The notes under the pieces were generated by a model that worked only from the letters and a program-made list of their open reading frames with translations, was not told the DNA's origin and searched no databases. Of a stretch of 64,000 bases of DNA, positions 16,937 to 25,894 are shown one piece after another. Source of the stretch: Bacteroidales bacterium (GTDB taxonomy: Bacteria > Bacteroidota > Bacteroidia > Bacteroidales > UBA932); NCBI GenBank assembly GCA_024693285.1, contig JAILLE010000034.1, positions 43,199 through 107,198 of the forward strand, in the 5' to 3' direction. Each line of letters starts with the position of its first letter. Within the stretch, counting starts at the first letter, position 1. Made by a program: the position numbers and the translations under genes.

Positions 16937-19648
16937 ATGAATAAAATCGTATCTTCAAGCAAATCAGGCATGTTGCCCTGTTTGTTATTGTGTTTTGCCT
17001 TGATCGCGGCCTGCGGCCCGAAGGAGGATCCCGTAATCGCTGTGACAGGTGTTTCTCTGGACCAAAGTTCGCTCACCCTCGATATTGGCGGCACCGCTAA
17101 CCTGACCGCGACAGTGAGTCCTTCCAACGCCACGAACAAGGCGGTGAGTTGGTCGACATCCAACCAGTCTGTGGCCACCGTCAACAACGGGACAGTGACA
17201 GCTGTGGCAGCTGGCACGGTCACCATTACCGCGACAGCCGGAGGGAAGTCCGCCACCTGTTCGGTGACGGTCAATAAAAAAGAGGTAGCCGTGGCATCCA
17301 TAGATTTAGACCAAACCAAGGCTGAATTAGAAACAGGTGAGACTCTGACACTTACGGCTACCGTGACACCTAACGACGCCACTAACAAGACAGTGACATG
17401 GACCTCCAGCAATGATAAAACGGCGACCGTCAAGGACGGTGTTGTCTATGCCATAGCTGCAGGCACTGTCACAATCACAGCATCGGTAGGACACAAAAAA
17501 ACCACTTGCGAAGTTAAGGTCATTCCCAATAAGGAAGAGGAGACAAGAGCAATATTGATGAAGTTTTACGAGGCCCTGGACGGCCCTCACTGGACAAAGC
17601 GGAATGGATGGGGAACAGATCAGCCGATCAGAGAATGGGACGGTGTCGCATATTCTCCCGGCAATTTGTGGCTCACCTTCCATGGCGTCGGCCTCAAAGG
17701 TGAGATTCCGGATTGTATAGGAGATCTGACAAATCTGCAGTCCATTGATATTCGGAATGAGCCAGGTTTGACCGGAACCTTGCCGGATTCATTCCGCAAA
17801 CTGGTCAATCTTAAAAGAATTCACATTTCAAACACATCGATGACGTCTTTGCCAGATGTCTTTTCCGATATGCACGACCTCGAAAACGCGCATATTTATG
17901 ATAATGCGAATATGACAGGTCCGTTGCCCGAAAGTATTGGCTCATCCGATAAGTTGGAGGAACTCTCTTTGGGGTTTAACTGTTTTACAGGTAGCATTCC
18001 CGCTTCATGGATAAAGCATAGGGAGCATTTGCTTCTGCAATTCAATCATCTGACAGGCAAGATTCCGGAGGCCTTTCTGCAAGGATCGCATGATGAGGTG
18101 GCTATTTTCCTTGTCCGATCATTGAATCAACATGAAGGATATGGCTTTGACATAAGTGAAATCGATGTCCCGGGCTACTGGCCAACCGGGGTTATTGATG
18201 ACATCGCCGCAGACCAATCCTTCACCTTCGCTGACGTGGTGAAGAAAAACAAGTACACAGTTTATCTTTCCTGGGCGCCATGGTGTCCCTTCTCAAAGAT
18301 TCTTCTTCCGCAGTTGCTGGATTACTATGACAAGTATCATAAAGACGGACTGGAAATCATCGCCACTCAAATTGTCCCGGAAGATAATGGCTCTATGCAC
18401 AATCCTGGTCATGAGGAGGATGAACGTAAACAATTGGCCACAGTTCTGGAAAAAGGGTATGACCGGTGGTATAATTTCTATTTCAGTACAGTGCCAATTC
18501 CTTCTATTTATCCAGCCACGACTCCGCAAGCTGATGTTTATGACAGCGATGGCAATCTGGTGTACACCAGTTATCTTTCATTTCCCGGTCCCGACAGCCG
18601 GAATCGTTGTTATGCCTCCGCCAGCCAGACACTCATGCCTTTCCTCGAGACCTTATTTGGTCCTGCTGAAGAGTTCGAGGAATACACCTCGACTGATTAC
18701 TCCAAGGATGGCGAGGTCATGACCTTACATAAAGCCAGCGTCGGCAAGGGAATCAACCTGGTCTTCATGGGAGACGCCTACGTCGACAAGGACATGGGCA
18801 AGGGCGGTCTGTATGAGACATTAATGAAGCAGAGCATGGAGGAGTTCTTCGCGATCGAGCCTTTCAAGACCTTCCGTGAAAGGTTCAATGTCTACGCCGT
18901 GAAGGTGGTATCGCCAAACGGATGGACAGGTCCTGGCTATGAGACCGCTTTAGGTGCGGTGTTCACTCACGGATCTTCAAGTTCAGGGGTTCTCGACAAG
19001 TGTTTCGAATACGCTTTGAAGGTCCCTGAAATAAAGGATGGCAAGAACTTGATGATCAGCGTGCTGGTCAACTCTCGTAACGCTGGTGGTATCACCAATA
19101 TGATAGAGTCCTCGCAGTCAGGTGTGGCGTTCACTTCCAGTGAGGGCAACAATCCCGAGAGTTTCGGAATAATTCTTCGTCACGAGGCCGGTGGCCATGC
19201 GTTCGCCTTCCTCGATGATGAGTATTTCAACATCCAGACAGAGCCCACGGCTGACCATATCGCCCACCGCAAGTCGATGTACGAGAAGTACGGCTGGTAC
19301 GCCAACATTGACTTCACGAACGATCCGACAGCGGTCAAATGGAGCGCCTTCTTGACAGATGAGCGTTACAAGGATGAGGTCGGGATTTTCGAAGGGGGTT
19401 CCCTGTATGCCAGAAATGCCTACAGGCCTACCAACCACAGTATGATGAACGACCATTTCGAGTACTTCAATGCTCCTTCGAGATGGGCGATCTACAAGAG
19501 AATCATGGAGTTGAGCGGCGAGGAAGCCAGTTTCGAGAAGTTCCTGGAATATGATGCGATCAATCGCGGGAAGAAACAAGCGAACTCCGCCCCTAGGACC
19601 CGCTCTGACATCAAGATTGAGCACACCCCGCCAGTTGTCATCCCGTAG
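16937..19648 (+). CDS. Multidomain lipoprotein: Big_2, LRR, thioredoxin-like and M64 peptidase
   Basis: A 903-residue surface or periplasmic lipoprotein (lipobox IAAC near residue 29). In order: two Big_2 immunoglobulin-like domains (about 36-113 and 117-196); plant-type leucine-rich repeats (about 200-400; LKGEIPDCIGDLTNLQSIDI, LTGKIPEAF); a thioredoxin-like domain (about 415-575) with CPFS at 450-453 in a WAPWCPFSK context; and a C-terminal M64 (IgA-peptidase family) domain (about 590-880). The metal-site region reads HEAGGHAFAFLDDEY from residue 749, with three residues between Glu and the second His, not two. The likely role is attacking a host or dietary glycoprotein. The combination is unusual. 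It sits between the efp terminator and a fold-back repeat, so it stands alone. Confidence 0.85.
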   Translation: MNKIVSSSKSGMLPCLLLCFALIAACGPKEDPVIAVTGVSLDQSSLTLDIGGTANLTATVSPSNATNKAVSWSTSNQSVATVNNGTVTAVAAGTVTITATAGGKSATCSVTVNKKEVAVASIDLDQTKAELETGETLTLTATVTPNDATNKTVTWTSSNDKTATVKDGVVYAIAAGTVTITASVGHKKTTCEVKVIPNKEEETRAILMKFYEALDGPHWTKRNGWGTDQPIREWDGVAYSPGNLWLTFHGVGLKGEIPDCIGDLTNLQSIDIRNEPGLTGTLPDSFRKLVNLKRIHISNTSMTSLPDVFSDMHDLENAHIYDNANMTGPLPESIGSSDKLEELSLGFNCFTGSIPASWIKHREHLLLQFNHLTGKIPEAFLQGSHDEVAIFLVRSLNQHEGYGFDISEIDVPGYWPTGVIDDIAADQSFTFADVVKKNKYTVYLSWAPWCPFSKILLPQLLDYYDKYHKDGLEIIATQIVPEDNGSMHNPGHEEDERKQLATVLEKGYDRWYNFYFSTVPIPSIYPATTPQADVYDSDGNLVYTSYLSFPGPDSRNRCYASASQTLMPFLETLFGPAEEFEEYTSTDYSKDGEVMTLHKASVGKGINLVFMGDAYVDKDMGKGGLYETLMKQSMEEFFAIEPFKTFRERFNVYAVKVVSPNGWTGPGYETALGAVFTHGSSSSGVLDKCFEYALKVPEIKDGKNLMISVLVNSRNAGGITNMIESSQSGVAFTSSEGNNPESFGIILRHEAGGHAFAFLDDEYFNIQTEPTADHIAHRKSMYEKYGWYANIDFTNDPTAVKWSAFLTDERYKDEVGIFEGGSLYARNAYRPTNHSMMNDHFEYFNAPSRWAIYKRIMELSGEEASFEKFLEYDAINRGKKQANSAPRTRSDIKIEHTPPVVIP

Positions 19649-19649
19649 G

Positions 19650-19756
19650 CTGTTTTTCGGAAACAGTTATAAATCAATTTGATATGGATAATGCGTAGCT
19701 TAATTGGCTACACATTATCCATAAATTGCGATGAATCAAGCGGTTACGAAAAACAG
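19650..19756 (+). repeat. 107-base imperfect fold-back (MITE-like or structured RNA)
   Basis: The outer arms CTGTTTTTCG (19650-19659) and CGAAAAACAG (19747-19756) are perfect inverted repeats. The inner arms, ATGGATAATGCGTAGC (19684-19699) and GCTACACATTATCCAT (19707-19722), pair over 16 bases with one G-T. The two stretches between arms are 24 bases each, so the element is symmetric about a 7-base loop. There is no T run. It begins right after the M64 gene stop and ends just before the dnaX promoter. It could be a fold-back mobile element, a termination structure or an RNA; sequence alone cannot decide. Confidence 0.6.
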
Positions 19757-19788
19757 ACATTGACCTTTTTCTTTACGGGAAATAATGT

Positions 19789-19796
19789 TAAATTTG
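19789..19796 (+). promoter_or_regulatory. -7 box (TAAATTTG) six bases before dnaX ATG
   Basis: Exact TAnnTTTG match ending 6 bases before the ATG at 19803. The region 20 bases upstream is T-rich without a clean TTTG. The transcript would start at or next to the ATG. Confidence 0.5.
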
Positions 19797-19802
19797 TAAG
19801 TT

Positions 19803-21509
19803 ATGTCAGAATATATCGTATCAGCGAGAAAATACCGTCCTGACTCCTTCGAGACACTCATCGGACAGGACACCATAGCGCAGACCCTGAAGAACTCCAT
19901 AATCAGGGGCAAGTTAGCTCACGCCTACCTTTTCTGTGGTCCAAGGGGCGTCGGCAAGACGACAACCGCGAGAATATTCGCGAAGGCCATCAACTGCGCC
20001 AATCCTTCCGAAGACATGGAGCCTTGCGGAAAGTGCGAGTCCTGCATCTCCTTCCAGGAAGGCAGGTCATACTGCATCCATGAGCTGGACGCAGCCTCTA
20101 ACAATGGAGTCGAGGATATCAAGAACCTGATGGACCAGGTGCAGATTCCCCCGCAGGTCGGGAAATATAGCGTCTACATCATAGACGAGGTCCACATGCT
20201 CTCGACAGCCGCTTTCAACGCCTTCCTCAAGACTCTTGAGGAACCCCCGGCACACGCCATATTCATTCTCGCGACAACTGAGAAGCACAAGATTCTCCCG
20301 ACCATCCTCTCACGCTGCCAGACCTACGACTTCAACAGGATCTCGATCCCGGACATGGTCTTCAACCTCAGGAATATAGCAGCCAAAGAGGGTGTCAAGA
20401 TAGACGACGAGTCGCTCCATGTCATCGCCCAGAAAGCCGACGGCGCTATGAGAGACGCTCTTACCATTTTCGACCAGACTGTGGCCTTCTGCGGTGCTGA
20501 CGTGAAATATGAGGACGTGATCAGGAACCTTGGAGTCCTTGATTACGACTATTCCTTCGCCCTGGTTGAATATTTCCTCGCTGGCGATTACGGGAAGGCA
20601 CTACTGACCTTCGACGATATTCTCTCCAAAGGTTTCAACGCCCTTCATTTCTGCGCCGCGCTCAGTTCACATCTTAGAGATCTGGTGGTAACAAAGAATG
20701 GCGGGCTGGACTCACTGCTGGAGCTCCCCGAGTCCCTGAAAAAGAGATATGTGGACCAGGCTTCAAGATGCTCTCTCAAGTTCTTGTATGACGCCCTGGG
20801 TGTCACCACAGCATGTGAGGCGGGCTACAAGCAGGCGGTCAATCCAAGGCTCCACATTGAGTTCGCCTTGATGAAGCTCAGCTTCCTGATGAGGGGGCCA
20901 GGGATGGCCGATCAAGGAGGCAATGAGGGGAAGGAGATTCTTCGCCACGCTCAGAATGACAGAAAAACCGCGCAGGGAGACGGAGATCGTCTTGCCGCCG
21001 GACAACCAGCCGACGCCCCTAGAGCTCGCAAGAAGCCTGCTAAGACCGGATCGGCGCTGTCGCTGAATGCCATCATGGAGGAAGAGGAGAGCAAGAAAGA
21101 GGAGAAGAAAGCTCCGGATGTCTCGGACGAGCTGCCGGATGACGAGACTATTCTCAAGGCTTGGAAGGCCATCCCCGAGGAGTTCAAGGCCATGAACCAG
21201 ATCCGCCTCGCCAACACACTCGAGAACGCCACAGTCGAGATAGAGACCGCGGGAGACACTAAGATCGTCACATTCAAAGTCAGCAACGCCTCCCAGCAGA
21301 AATGGATCCAGGAAAACCGCCTGCTGACTCTGGAAGGAAATTTGCAGAAGAAGGTCGGAGCCTCCAGGATCCGTCTCGAGGTGGGAGTGATCCCGATGGA
21401 AGAGAAAGAAATCCAACCCTACACCGACCAAGAGAAGGCCACTGCCCTTATGGGAAAGAACGGTGAGGTCCAGAACCTGATCAAGGACTTCGGTCTGGAA
21501 ACAAAATAA
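19803..21509 (+). CDS. dnaX: DNA polymerase III subunit gamma/tau
   Basis: Clamp-loader ATPase of the replisome. Walker A is GPRGVGKTTTARIFAKAINC, followed by the four-cysteine zinc module (CGKCESC) and Walker B DEVHML, then the lid and collar domains to about residue 365. Residues 378-387 (ILRHAQNDRK) are the translation of a dispersed 28-base repeat and open a low-complexity linker. After it comes a C-terminal domain of about 120 residues typical of Bacteroidetes DnaX. The repeat keeps frame, so the protein is intact but carries extra linker residues. lptB follows after 12 bases. Confidence 0.96.
   Translation: MSEYIVSARKYRPDSFETLIGQDTIAQTLKNSIIRGKLAHAYLFCGPRGVGKTTTARIFAKAINCANPSEDMEPCGKCESCISFQEGRSYCIHELDAASNNGVEDIKNLMDQVQIPPQVGKYSVYIIDEVHMLSTAAFNAFLKTLEEPPAHAIFILATTEKHKILPTILSRCQTYDFNRISIPDMVFNLRNIAAKEGVKIDDESLHVIAQKADGAMRDALTIFDQTVAFCGADVKYEDVIRNLGVLDYDYSFALVEYFLAGDYGKALLTFDDILSKGFNALHFCAALSSHLRDLVVTKNGGLDSLLELPESLKKRYVDQASRCSLKFLYDALGVTTACEAGYKQAVNPRLHIEFALMKLSFLMRGPGMADQGGNEGKEILRHAQNDRKTAQGDGDRLAAGQPADAPRARKKPAKTGSALSLNAIMEEEESKKEEKKAPDVSDELPDDETILKAWKAIPEEFKAMNQIRLANTLENATVEIETAGDTKIVTFKVSNASQQKWIQENRLLTLEGNLQKKVGASRIRLEVGVIPMEEKEIQPYTDQEKATALMGKNGEVQNLIKDFGLETK
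20935..20962 (+). repeat. Dispersed 28-base repeat inside dnaX
   Basis: AGATTCTTCGCCACGCTCAG followed by AATGACAG. It matches the copy at 31180-31207 at 26 of 28 positions. ATTCT and AGAAT within it form a short inverted pair. The minus-strand translation reads VILSVAKNL, close to the VILSEAKNL peptide that this repeat family gives in many genomes. Confidence 0.75.
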
Positions 21510-21521
21510 ACAGTTCAGTAT

Positions 21522-22319
21522 ATGAAACTTCGCTGCGAGAACCTCGTGAAGAAATATGGCATCAGGACTGTCGTCAAGGGAGTCTCGATGGAGATCAACC
21601 AGGGAGAGATCGTCGGTTTCCTCGGCCCGAACGGAGCCGGGAAAACGACCAGTTTCTACATGATCACCGGGCAGATAGTACCCAACGGCGGAAGAGTCTT
21701 CCTTGATGATGAGGAAATCACCGGCTTGCCCATGTACAAGAGAGCACAGAAAGGTATCGGTTACCTGCCGCAAGAGGCTTCCGTGTTCAGGAAGATGTCC
21801 GTGGAAGACAACATCATGTCCGTCATGGAGATGTCAGACATGAAAAAAGAGGAAAGGAAGGAAAGGCTTGAGAGTCTGATCAGCGAGTTCAACCTCTCGA
21901 AGGTCAGGAAAAGTCTCGGAATCCAGCTTTCCGGAGGAGAGCGCCGCCGTTGCGAGATCGCCCGCGCCCTTGCCATCGACCCTAAGTTCATCCTTCTGGA
22001 CGAACCTTTCGCGGGAGTAGACCCGATCGCCGTCGAGGACATCCAGTTCATCATCGCTAAACTGAAATATAAAGATATCGGTGTGATTATCACCGACCAC
22101 AATGTGGGTGAGACCCTCGCCATCACAGACAGGGCATACCTACTCTACGAGGGCTCTATCCTCCAGCAAGGCACTCCCGAGTCTCTCGCCGCGGACGAGG
22201 ATGTCCGCACCAAATATCTGGGTTCAGGCTTTATCCTGAAAAAGTCTGTCTCAGTTGAGAGAGCCAGGGCTGAGCATCTTGCCTTGGAGGCAGCTAAAGC
22301 CGAGATTGAAACCGCTTAA
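21522..22319 (+). CDS. lptB: LPS export ABC transporter ATP-binding protein
   Basis: Cytoplasmic ATPase that drives lipopolysaccharide transport with LptF, LptG and LptC. Walker A is [14 protein letters not shown], the Q-loop is [10 protein letters not shown], the signature is [15 protein letters not shown] and Walker B is [16 protein letters not shown], followed by the H-loop [10 protein letters not shown]. These are LptB-type sequences, and the 265 residues include a short C-terminal extension beyond the usual 240. The membrane partners are not in the window. An envelope hypothetical protein follows 11 bases later. Confidence 0.95.
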   Translation: MKLRCENLVKKYGIRTVVKGVSMEINQGEIVGFLGPNGAGKTTSFYMITGQIVPNGGRVFLDDEEITGLPMYKRAQKGIGYLPQEASVFRKMSVEDNIMSVMEMSDMKKEERKERLESLISEFNLSKVRKSLGIQLSGGERRRCEIARALAIDPKFILLDEPFAGVDPIAVEDIQFIIAKLKYKDIGVIITDHNVGETLAITDRAYLLYEGSILQQGTPESLAADEDVRTKYLGSGFILKKSVSVERARAEHLALEAAKAEIETA

Positions 22320-22330
22320 ATCATTAAATT

Positions 22331-23188
22331 ATGAGACATTCAAGAATTATCACGTTCCTGGCGTTTCTGGCCTTGTTGACTATATCCTCAGACCTCTTCG
22401 GCCAGGCGCAGATCTACACCAGGAAAGAGAAGCTCAAGGATCTGACAGCCAAGACCGTAAAGGTCGTCATGACTGGGGACGAGGTGCTGGACGAAGCCCT
22501 CAAACAAAGCGTAACCAACGCCTGGACCATTTCCCCTTACGAGTTCTGCTCCAGCGAGGAGTTCCAGAAGATAAAGACAGACAACAAGTACTACTTCCTG
22601 ATCGTGGTCAAGGGCCAGCAGCGGAAAGAGGCCGAGCCTGGAATCGACCTGCTGACCTTTGTGAAGGGTGGAGAAGGTGCGGACAAGTCAATCGATGACA
22701 TGTTCGAGGTCGTGACTTTCCCCTTCCGCTCAGCCGAGGACCCTTCCGGAAGGGAGTTCCTCATGTTGCCGGCCTTCCTGACGATCATGCAGGAGCACGC
22801 CATCGGCCTTACCAGCTCGGAGGTCAAAGCATATTCATCTCTCGGAGCGACAGATTCCAAGAAACTCAGGATGAAGCAGATCTATTTCTGCGAGGATGAC
22901 TTCGCCCCCCAAGTGGACGAGAAGACCATCAAATCGCTTGACGAGGACATATTCGTGGAAGGGGATGACATTGACCCTGATGATGTTTTCGCTGAAGGAA
23001 AGTTCAACGCTGTGGTCAGTTATGTCGTCGCCCCCACTGAACCAGTCACAGGTTCCGTTTGCTACAAGTTGCTCATCGGTGCTGACGACCACAACTTGTA
23101 TTGGTACAAGAAGCACCGGATCACTTCAAAACAAGGTGCGGGATTCCTCGACAGCGACTTGAAAGCCATTAAACTTCTAAGGAAATAA
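22331..23188 (+). CDS. Secreted or periplasmic protein of unknown function
   Basis: A 285-residue protein with an N-terminal signal peptide (IITFLAFLALLTISSDLFGQAQ) and no further membrane segments. I recognise no family. The mature part contains an acidic stretch (EDIFVEGDDIDPDDVFAEG), a VVSYVVAPTEPVTGSVCYKLLIG strand region and a basic C-terminus. It lies between lptB (11 bases) and an M16 peptidase whose start overlaps its stop by one base, so all three look co-transcribed. A role in envelope maintenance is inference from position. Confidence 0.75.
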   Translation: MRHSRIITFLAFLALLTISSDLFGQAQIYTRKEKLKDLTAKTVKVVMTGDEVLDEALKQSVTNAWTISPYEFCSSEEFQKIKTDNKYYFLIVVKGQQRKEAEPGIDLLTFVKGGEGADKSIDDMFEVVTFPFRSAEDPSGREFLMLPAFLTIMQEHAIGLTSSEVKAYSSLGATDSKKLRMKQIYFCEDDFAPQVDEKTIKSLDEDIFVEGDDIDPDDVFAEGKFNAVVSYVVAPTEPVTGSVCYKLLIGADDHNLYWYKKHRITSKQGAGFLDSDLKAIKLLRK

Positions 23189-24417
23189 TGCTCATAGGTA
23201 AGGCCCCGTGCGGTTTGGGATATGCGGTGAAAAGGAGCGGGAACTCAGTCGGTTACTGTTCCTTGACGATAAAGTGCGGAACCAGGGATGAGGAAGGATT
23301 CCACAGCGGGATAGCCCATTTCACAGAGCATACCATATTCAAAGGCACCTCACGTAAGAGCGCCAGGGTCATCAACAGTTACCTGGACAAGCTCGGGGGT
23401 GACCTCAATGCTTTTACCACCAAAGAGGAGATTGTTCTCCACTCCACAGTACTTAAGGAAGACCTCGGAAAAGCCGCGGGCCTTCTTTTGGAGCTCGCGA
23501 CCTGCCCGGTTTTCCCCGAGGATGAGATCGCTATCGAGAAGGGAGTGGTGATTGATGAGATCAATTCCTATAAGGACAACCCGGCTGACGAGGTCTACGA
23601 CAAGTTTGAAGAGGCTCTTCTGTCCGGACACCCGCTCGGTAACCCTATTCTCGGCACTACGACGAGCGTCAGGAAAATCACATGCGCCGAGCTTGGACGT
23701 TTTGTGATCGAGCGGTTCACCCCTGGCAACATGGCTCTGACAATGGTAGCCGACATTGACGAGAGAAAGCTTGAGAAAGGTATACTGAGGTTGGCCGAGA
23801 AAGTATTTGACGGTACCTGGGCAGAGTCCAAGGAACGTGTTCTGAAGACAGTCACCGTTCCCGCGGTATTCGAAAAAACAGTAGACAAGAGAAATCACGA
23901 GGTCAACGCCGTTATAGGTGGACTTGCCCCGTCACTATATGACAAGGAAGCGCGTTTCGACGCTATCCTTCTAGCGAATATTATGGGTGGACCTGCCTCC
24001 AACTCGAAACTTAACGACTTGCTCCGGGAAAGGAACGGTTGGGTCTACGGTGTGGAGGCTTCATACAGCCAATATTCCGACACGGGAGTCATGGCGGTCA
24101 CTCTCGGTTGCGACCGCGGCAACCTGAAACGCTGCCTGGGAGGCGTGGAGACCGTGATCCGGAAGATGCAGGACGACCTCCTCTCGGAATCCGCGATGAG
24201 AGCCGCGAAGAAGCAACTCCTCGGACAGCTGGCCATTAGTTCCGACAATGGTGAGACCCAGTGTCTTTCCATGGGTAAAAGCCTTATCTCTTATGGCACA
24301 GTGACTTCCGACAAGGAGAACAGGGAGGCGATCGAGGCCGTGTCGGCCGATAGGCTGCGCGAGGCGGCCAGAAAGATATTCAACCCCGAGACATTGTCAA
24401 CATTCATTTATTTGTAA
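23188..24417 (+). CDS. M16 family zinc peptidase (processing-peptidase-like)
   Basis: Inverzincin metallopeptidase of 409 residues with the inverted zinc motif HFTEH at residues 44-48 and a downstream glutamate ligand region (EKGVVIDEINSY). The two-lobed M16B layout is complete, with the second half beginning near NHEVNAVIGGLAPSLYD and an RERNGWVYGVEASYSQY block. There is no signal peptide, so it is probably cytoplasmic. Its start overlaps the previous stop (TAATG). The next gene begins 3 bases after it, although that gene belongs to glycan degradation. Confidence 0.92.
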   Translation: MLIGKAPCGLGYAVKRSGNSVGYCSLTIKCGTRDEEGFHSGIAHFTEHTIFKGTSRKSARVINSYLDKLGGDLNAFTTKEEIVLHSTVLKEDLGKAAGLLLELATCPVFPEDEIAIEKGVVIDEINSYKDNPADEVYDKFEEALLSGHPLGNPILGTTTSVRKITCAELGRFVIERFTPGNMALTMVADIDERKLEKGILRLAEKVFDGTWAESKERVLKTVTVPAVFEKTVDKRNHEVNAVIGGLAPSLYDKEARFDAILLANIMGGPASNSKLNDLLRERNGWVYGVEASYSQYSDTGVMAVTLGCDRGNLKRCLGGVETVIRKMQDDLLSESAMRAAKKQLLGQLAISSDNGETQCLSMGKSLISYGTVTSDKENREAIEAVSADRLREAARKIFNPETLSTFIYL

Positions 24418-24420
24418 GAT

Positions 24421-25860
24421 ATGAGACGTTTATTATCAATTGCTTCCGCGGGACTCGCTCTTATCGCTGGATGCGGTAAGGTGGCGCCCCCCGAGCCATA
24501 TGGAGCGATTCCTACACCTCAGCAGGTGGAATGGCAGAAGATGGAGATGAATATGTTCGCCCACTTCGGACCGAATACATTCACCGGTCTCGAATGGGGT
24601 CTTGGCACCGAGGCTGAGGACATATTCAATCCCACAGAGCTTGATTGCGGGCAGTGGGCATCCATCGCCAAAGCCGCCGGATTCAAAGGAATAATCATTA
24701 CCGGCAAGCACCACGACGGATTCTGCCTCTGGCCCAATCCTGTGAGCACGCACACTGTTGCCCAGAGCCCTTGGAAGGATGGTAAAGGTGATGTCCTGAA
24801 AGAACTATCGGAGGCTTGCGAGGCAGCGGGAATCAAGTTCGGAGTCTATGTCTCACCTTGGGACCGCAACGATCCTAATTATGGGACTCCGGAGTATAAC
24901 AATGTCTTTGTCAAGACTTTGGAGAGTGTCCACGATGGTCGCTACGGGGAAGTATTCGAGCAGTGGTTTGACGGTGCCAACGGCGAGGGCCCCAACGGGA
25001 AAAAGCAGGAATATGACTGGCCTCTCTTCCACGAGACCGTGCTGAAGTATCAGCCCAAGGCAATCATGTTTAGCGACACCGGTCCTGGCTGCCGCTGGGT
25101 AGGCAACGAGAGCGGAGTGGCCGGGAAAACCAACTGGAGCACATTGAATACCAAGGGGTTCACCCCTGGCGCCGGGGCACCTTCCAGAGAGAGTCTCAAT
25201 AGCGGAGATGTCCATGGAGCTTGCTGGCATCCGGCCGAGACCGACGTCTCTATCCGACCTGGCTGGTTCTGGAGGGAGAGCGAGAACGACAAGGTCAGGT
25301 CGCTAAAGAATCTTCTCGGCATTTACTACACCAGTGTCGGACGCAACTCATTGCTGCTCCTAAACGTTCCACCGGATAACCGCGGCCTTATCCACCCTGC
25401 TGACTCGGCAAGGCTAATGGAGTTCAAGGCAGCCCTCGACGAGATTTTCAAGGTCAACCTTGCTGACGGAGCGAAAGTCACGGCAAGCGATTGCAGGGGC
25501 CGCGGGTTCAAGCCCAGAAACATTCTGGACGGTAATTTCGACTCCTGTTGGGCGACCAAAGATGGGATCAACGAGGCGACAATCACCTTCGACCTTGCCG
25601 GAGAGAAGACCTTCAACAGGGTTATGATCCAGGAGTATATTCCTCTGGGACAGAGAGTAAAGTCGTTCTCCATAGAGGCACTTGACTCGGACGGGCAGTG
25701 GAAGGAGATCGCCAGCGAGACCACTATCGGCTACAAGAGGATCATCCCTGTCGCACAGACCACAACCAAGAAGATCAGGATCAATCTCGATTCCTTCGCC
25801 TCACCAGTGATTAACGGCTTCGGACTTTACATCGATAATATTTCAGAATATTCAGAATAA
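24421..25860 (+). CDS. GH29 alpha-L-fucosidase lipoprotein with discoidin-like C-terminus
   Basis: Releases alpha-linked L-fucose from host or plant glycans. The lipobox is LIAGC near residue 19. The GH29 barrel covers about residues 25-340, with HFGPNTFTGLEWG, the binding motif KHHDGFCLWP and the nucleophile aspartate region EQWFDGANGEGP. A C-terminal F5/8 type C (discoidin-like) domain of about 130 residues follows (ILDGNFDSCWATKDG). The layout suggests an outer-membrane or periplasmic enzyme. It is paired with a GH109 gene 34 bases downstream, which fits mucin or glycolipid breakdown. Confidence 0.93.
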   Translation: MRRLLSIASAGLALIAGCGKVAPPEPYGAIPTPQQVEWQKMEMNMFAHFGPNTFTGLEWGLGTEAEDIFNPTELDCGQWASIAKAAGFKGIIITGKHHDGFCLWPNPVSTHTVAQSPWKDGKGDVLKELSEACEAAGIKFGVYVSPWDRNDPNYGTPEYNNVFVKTLESVHDGRYGEVFEQWFDGANGEGPNGKKQEYDWPLFHETVLKYQPKAIMFSDTGPGCRWVGNESGVAGKTNWSTLNTKGFTPGAGAPSRESLNSGDVHGACWHPAETDVSIRPGWFWRESENDKVRSLKNLLGIYYTSVGRNSLLLLNVPPDNRGLIHPADSARLMEFKAALDEIFKVNLADGAKVTASDCRGRGFKPRNILDGNFDSCWATKDGINEATITFDLAGEKTFNRVMIQEYIPLGQRVKSFSIEALDSDGQWKEIASETTIGYKRIIPVAQTTTKKIRINLDSFASPVINGFGLYIDNISEYSE

Positions 25861-25894
25861 TAGCTATTTTTGATCGTTTAAATCACTAAATACC

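Noticed and set aside
20763..21773. Open frame of 336 codons on the minus strand opposite dnaX
   Set aside because: It covers the DnaX C-terminus and includes the translated dispersed repeat; no domain is visible.
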